Below, piece after piece: positions 30,178 to 33,432 of a stretch of DNA of 33,432 bases. Source of the stretch: a virus. Numbering within the stretch: position 1 is the first letter of the stretch; every line of letters begins with the position of its first letter. The notes below the pieces were generated by a model, which worked only from the letters and a program-made list of their open reading frames with translations, was not told where the DNA came from and made no database searches. The position numbers were made by a program, and so were the translations under genes. The stretch covers positions 1 to 33,432 of IMG/VR virus record IMGVR_UViG_3300042549_001819; one strand, given 5' to 3'.

Positions 30178-31968
30178 ATGGCAGAAGAAAAGGTAATATT
30201 AGAAACAGAGGTTAAACTCGGTAATTCGACCAACTCGGTAAAGAGTTTAAAAGCAGAGTTAAGACAAGTAACAAATGAACTTGCAAACTTAGAAGAAGGT
30301 AGTGCAGCCTTTGTAAACGCTGCTAAAAAAGCAGGGCAATTACAAGACAAAATTGGAGATGTAAAAAATACGGTCAAAGCATTTAATCCTGAAGCTAAAT
30401 TTCAAGCATTAGCGGGTGCAGTAGGGATAGCAGCCAATGGATTTTCAGCGATGCAAGGCGCAATGGCTTTATTTGGTTCTGAAAGTAAAGAACTAAACAA
30501 AGTAATTGCACAAACGCAAGGAGCGATAGCATTAGCAACAGGATTGAATGGTTTATTGGGAATGGGTGATGCTTTCAAACTTTTAAAATTAACAGCGATT
30601 TCAAGTTTTAATTCAATTAAATTAGCTATTGGTGCAACAGGTATAGGATTAATAGTTGTGGCAGTTGGTTTATTAGTTGCTAATTGGGAATCACTATCGA
30701 AAGCAGTCAAAGAAAGTTTTCCAATCTTCAATAATATAGGTGCAATATTTGACAAACTTCGTGAGATTGCTTATGGCACAGGCGAGGTTATAAAGAACGC
30801 AATATTAATGCCTTTTAAAACTATTGGGAAAGCAATACAAGGTGACTTTTCAGGTGCAGTTGAAGAAATAAAAAACGGATATAATATTATTGGCAATTAT
30901 GAGAAAGGTGCAGAGAAAGGTCGTGAAGCGAATAGACAAGCAGCAGCAGAGGAAAGACTAAAGAATTTAATTAAAGAAAAGGAAGATGAACTTGAAGTAC
31001 ATAGGGCAAGAGGAAAAGATACATACAAAGAAGAATTAGCACTCAATAAATTAAAACAACAAGCAGCAAAGGATAATAAAGAAGAACTTAAAAAATTACA
31101 GCAAGAAGAAAAAGTATTAAATGCAGGTCATCAAAAAGACTTAGCAGATAAGGCAAAAGAAGACCAAAAAAAGAGAGAAGAGGAAGCTAAGAAGAAAAAA
31201 GAAGAAGCTAAATCTGATTTTGAATTTTATGAAAATTTAACTAAACAAGAAGAAAAGAAAAAATTAGCAAGGGAAAAGGAATACAAACAACAAGAAAGAG
31301 ATTTTAAGGCACACGCAGCAGAAGAATTAATAAAAGACTTAGAAGAGGCTGCAAAGAAAGAAACAGAAATAAATCAAGAGGTTGCAAAAGACAGTACTAA
31401 ATCATCAGAGGAAAGATATGCAGCATTAGATGCTTTAAACAAAGCAGGTGTAATATCCGATAAGGAAGCAAGTGATGCAAAAATAGCAATCGCAAAAGCG
31501 GAGAAAGATGCAAGAAATGCAGCATTAGCAGAGGGTGCAAATGTGTTGAATCAAGCATCTGAATTATTAGGTAAGAATACAGCCGAAGGTAAGGCATTAG
31601 CAGTTGCATCAGCAACAATCTCAACTTATTTATCAGCGCAAAAAGCATTTGAATCATTTGCATCTATTCCAGTCTATGGTGTAGGTCTAGGTATTGCAGC
31701 AGCAAGTGTAGCAGTTGCATCAGGTTTAGCAACTATCAATAAAATATTAGCAGTTCCAGTACCAGGCGCAAGCGGTGGTGGTGGTGGCGGTGGTTCAATG
31801 CCAAGTATGCCCGCAGCACCTGCAATGCGACCAACAGGATTCTCAACAGGGCAACCAAGTCAAACACCTCCAAAAGTTGAACCACAAAAAGTCTATGTAG
31901 TGGAGAGTGATATAACGAACTCACAAAACAAAGTTGCACGAATTCAAAGCAAAGCAACTATTCAATAA
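30178..31968 (+). CDS. Tail tape measure protein
   Basis: This 596 aa protein sets tail length. An N-terminal coiled coil (NSVKSLKAELRQVTNELANLE) is followed by hydrophobic helices near residues 80-175, a long Lys/Glu/Ala-rich coiled coil (about 250-430), a second hydrophobic region and a Gly-rich linker before the end. At about 1.5 angstrom per residue this predicts a tail near 90 nm, a short siphovirus tail. No lytic domain is evident. Confidence 0.8.
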   Translation: MAEEKVILETEVKLGNSTNSVKSLKAELRQVTNELANLEEGSAAFVNAAKKAGQLQDKIGDVKNTVKAFNPEAKFQALAGAVGIAANGFSAMQGAMALFGSESKELNKVIAQTQGAIALATGLNGLLGMGDAFKLLKLTAISSFNSIKLAIGATGIGLIVVAVGLLVANWESLSKAVKESFPIFNNIGAIFDKLREIAYGTGEVIKNAILMPFKTIGKAIQGDFSGAVEEIKNGYNIIGNYEKGAEKGREANRQAAAEERLKNLIKEKEDELEVHRARGKDTYKEELALNKLKQQAAKDNKEELKKLQQEEKVLNAGHQKDLADKAKEDQKKREEEAKKKKEEAKSDFEFYENLTKQEEKKKLAREKEYKQQERDFKAHAAEELIKDLEEAAKKETEINQEVAKDSTKSSEERYAALDALNKAGVISDKEASDAKIAIAKAEKDARNAALAEGANVLNQASELLGKNTAEGKALAVASATISTYLSAQKAFESFASIPVYGVGLGIAAASVAVASGLATINKILAVPVPGASGGGGGGGSMPSMPAAPAMRPTGFSTGQPSQTPPKVEPQKVYVVESDITNSQNKVARIQSKATIQ

Positions 31969-31986
31969 TTTAATATTTAAAAGAGT

Positions 31987-32883
31987 ATGGCAATAGATAA
32001 AAGAATACCGATATATAGATTCGTAGTTGGAGAGGATGATGAAGCAGGAGTGACAGCAGTTGCATTAGTAGATAATCCTGCAATAGAAATGAATTGGCAA
32101 GCGTTCAATATGCAATTTGAAGAAACCTATAATGACTACCCACAAGCAGCAAGCGAGAACGCACAAGCAGCGTTGAATTATGCAGAGAAAAACGGATGGG
32201 GTTCATGTGGAACTGATGTCGGAAAGCAAAGAGCAAATCAGTTAGCGAAAGGCGAAAACATAAGCAGAGAAACTATTGCACGCATGGCAGCATTCGAAAG
32301 ACATAGACAGAACTCACAAAAAGAACTTGGTGATGGTTGTGGTAGATTGATGTGGTTAGCATGGGGTGGCGATGAAGGTATTGAATGGGCGCAAAGAAAG
32401 CTAAAACAGATTGACCAAAAGATGACTAAGTTCTCATCTAATAAAGAAAAGAAAATAATAAGCGGTGCATTGATGGTTGCAGATTTGCCAATATATCGCA
32501 AAGATGAACAAGGCGAATATTATGGATTATTCACAGCCGAAGACATATACAACATACGCAATAAGTTCTTTAAAAATAATAATACAAAGTCGGTTAATGA
32601 AATGCACGACCCTAATAAGATGATTGAAGGTGTGTATATGATTGAATCATTTATTATAGATAGCAAGCGAGGGATAAATGCACCCGATGGATTGAAGCTA
32701 ACAGATGGCAGTTGGTTCGGAAGCTACAAGGTAGACAATGAAGATATTTGGAATGACTTTATAAAAACAGGAGAGTTCAAAGGTTTCAGCGTTGAAGGTG
32801 TATTTAAGACCACTAAGATTGATTCTAAGCCACTATCTATTATTGAGCAAGCTATTGACATCATTAAGCAGATTGAAGACTAA
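31987..32883 (+). CDS. XkdF-like prohead protease with inserted domain
   Basis: This 298 aa protein ends in a protease resembling XkdF/Peptidase_S78_2. KIISGALMVADLPIYR starts the domain near residue 155, then comes NEMHDPNK with a candidate catalytic His, VYMIESFIIDSKRG with the Ser, and GEFKGFSVEGVF. Residues about 50-145 form an added domain (PQAASENAQAALNYAEKNGWGSCGTDVGK to WAWGGDEGIEWAQRKL-type segments) that recurs in phage head proteins. It should process scaffold and capsid. The next gene is the scaffold-like protein. Confidence 0.75.
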   Translation: MAIDKRIPIYRFVVGEDDEAGVTAVALVDNPAIEMNWQAFNMQFEETYNDYPQAASENAQAALNYAEKNGWGSCGTDVGKQRANQLAKGENISRETIARMAAFERHRQNSQKELGDGCGRLMWLAWGGDEGIEWAQRKLKQIDQKMTKFSSNKEKKIISGALMVADLPIYRKDEQGEYYGLFTAEDIYNIRNKFFKNNNTKSVNEMHDPNKMIEGVYMIESFIIDSKRGINAPDGLKLTDGSWFGSYKVDNEDIWNDFIKTGEFKGFSVEGVFKTTKIDSKPLSIIEQAIDIIKQIED

Positions 32884-32927
32884 AAAAGCAACGTAAAAAC
32901 AAATTAATATTTAATAATAAAAACAAG

Positions 32928-33432
32928 ATGACACCTAAAGAAGCATTAACAAAATTAACAATGTTGTTTAGCAAAGAAATGGCAGCACAACAAGCTAAGT
33001 TAGAAGATGGAACTATCATATCGTGGGAAGGCGAATTGAAAGAAGGCACAGCGATAATGGTAATTGATGAAGAAGGCAATATGTTACCTGCACCAGACGC
33101 AACACACACATTAGAGGATTACACATTAGTAACAACGGTTGGCGGTTTAGTTACCAAAATCGAAAAGAAGGTTGAAGATGGAAAGAAGCCCGAAGAAATG
33201 TCAAGCGAATTTGAGCAGATATTCACTAAGCACATCGAACAATTTAGCGGTGTAATAGGTAGAGTTGAAGCATTAGAAAATAAGTTTGCAGAACTATCTA
33301 CAATCATTGCAGATTCAAAGGCAGATGTTGAAAGCAAGTTCAGCAAAGTAGTTGAATTAGTTGGAGAAATCGCAAAAGAGCCAAGTGTTGAAACACCTGC
33401 ACCAAAGAACGTATTATTTAAAAAAGACAAGC
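32928..33432 (+). CDS. Scaffold-like head protein (3' end outside window)
   Basis: An uninterrupted frame from ATG 32928 to the window end encodes at least 168 residues. The segment LEDGTIISWEGELKEGTAI, then TLEDYTLVTTVGGLV, and a coiled-coil-like Lys/Glu/Ala C-terminus resemble capsid scaffold or decoration proteins of Bacteroidetes phages. It lies between the protease and, across the window boundary, the capsid gene. The end is near, judged from KNVLFKKDK. Confidence 0.65.
   Translation, partial: MTPKEALTKLTMLFSKEMAAQQAKLEDGTIISWEGELKEGTAIMVIDEEGNMLPAPDATHTLEDYTLVTTVGGLVTKIEKKVEDGKKPEEMSSEFEQIFTKHIEQFSGVIGRVEALENKFAELSTIIADSKADVESKFSKVVELVGEIAKEPSVETPAPKNVLFKKDK

Noticed and set aside
1-33432. 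Many open frames on the minus strand, such as 2183-2491 and 26184-26435
   Set aside because: They lie opposite strong + strand genes, have no family patterns and are rich in Ser, Leu, Ile and Phe, as expected of antisense shadows.
1-33432. CRISPR array, tRNA genes, integrase and insertion sequences
   Set aside because: No regularly spaced repeat series, cloverleaf, tyrosine or serine recombinase motif or transposase was found by eye; this is not a substitute for a search.

Overview
This window looks like most of the genome of a tailed, siphovirus-like phage of a Bacteroidota host, perhaps a flavobacterium. It is A+T-rich and every credible gene is on the + strand. Many neighbours overlap as ATGA or TAATG, or sit a few bases apart. 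The structural proteins have the patterns usual for Bacteroidetes phages: portal, DUF6712-type connector, tail terminator, XkdF-type protease, large tail-tip proteins. The clearest promoter (8758-8788) fits the Bacteroidota consensus TTTG-N19-TAnnTTTG. I see no integrase or lysogeny repressor, so a virulent lifestyle is the simplest reading. The window opens inside the major capsid protein and closes inside the scaffold-like gene that normally precedes it. The sequence is therefore probably a circular or circularly permuted genome of about 34 kb, cut inside the head operon, with only the capsid N-terminus missing.

Layout. 1-4597: capsid C-terminus, candidate tail tube, portal, head-tail connector and tail terminator. 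4620-5943: small structural gene, probable receptor-binding protein and an accessory gene. 5933-8638: lysis module with two or three holin-like membrane proteins, GH24 lysozyme, a metallophosphoesterase and a candidate one-piece spanin. It includes a short promoter-terminator transcription unit and ends in a strong terminator. 8758-14787: early operon from a good promoter, made of small unknown proteins followed by recombination genes (Rad52-like annealing protein, YqaJ-type exonuclease, NinG) and a DNA methyltransferase. 14789-18131: replication block behind a structured RNA leader; its replication initiator carries an in-frame GIY-YIG-like domain, and a free-standing HNH homing endonuclease follows. 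18146-20891: sigma-like factor, glycosyltransferase, an A+T-rich repeat region, a membrane protein and a methyltransferase. 20888-23467: probable DNA hypermodification cassette. 23467-33432: terminase, frameshifted tail assembly chaperone, tail tip, tape measure, protease and scaffold.

The most interesting part is the contiguous ParB-like, aGPT-Pplase-like, P-loop kinase and TET/JBP-like dioxygenase set. Together these could oxidise thymine in finished DNA to 5-hydroxymethyluracil, phosphorylate the hydroxyl and replace the phosphate with an amine-bearing group. No dUMP hydroxymethyltransferase is visible, which fits a post-replicative route. The first two core genes are clearly richer in A+T than the terminase next door. 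A glycosyltransferase and two methyltransferases in the same transcription direction could add to or compete with this pathway.
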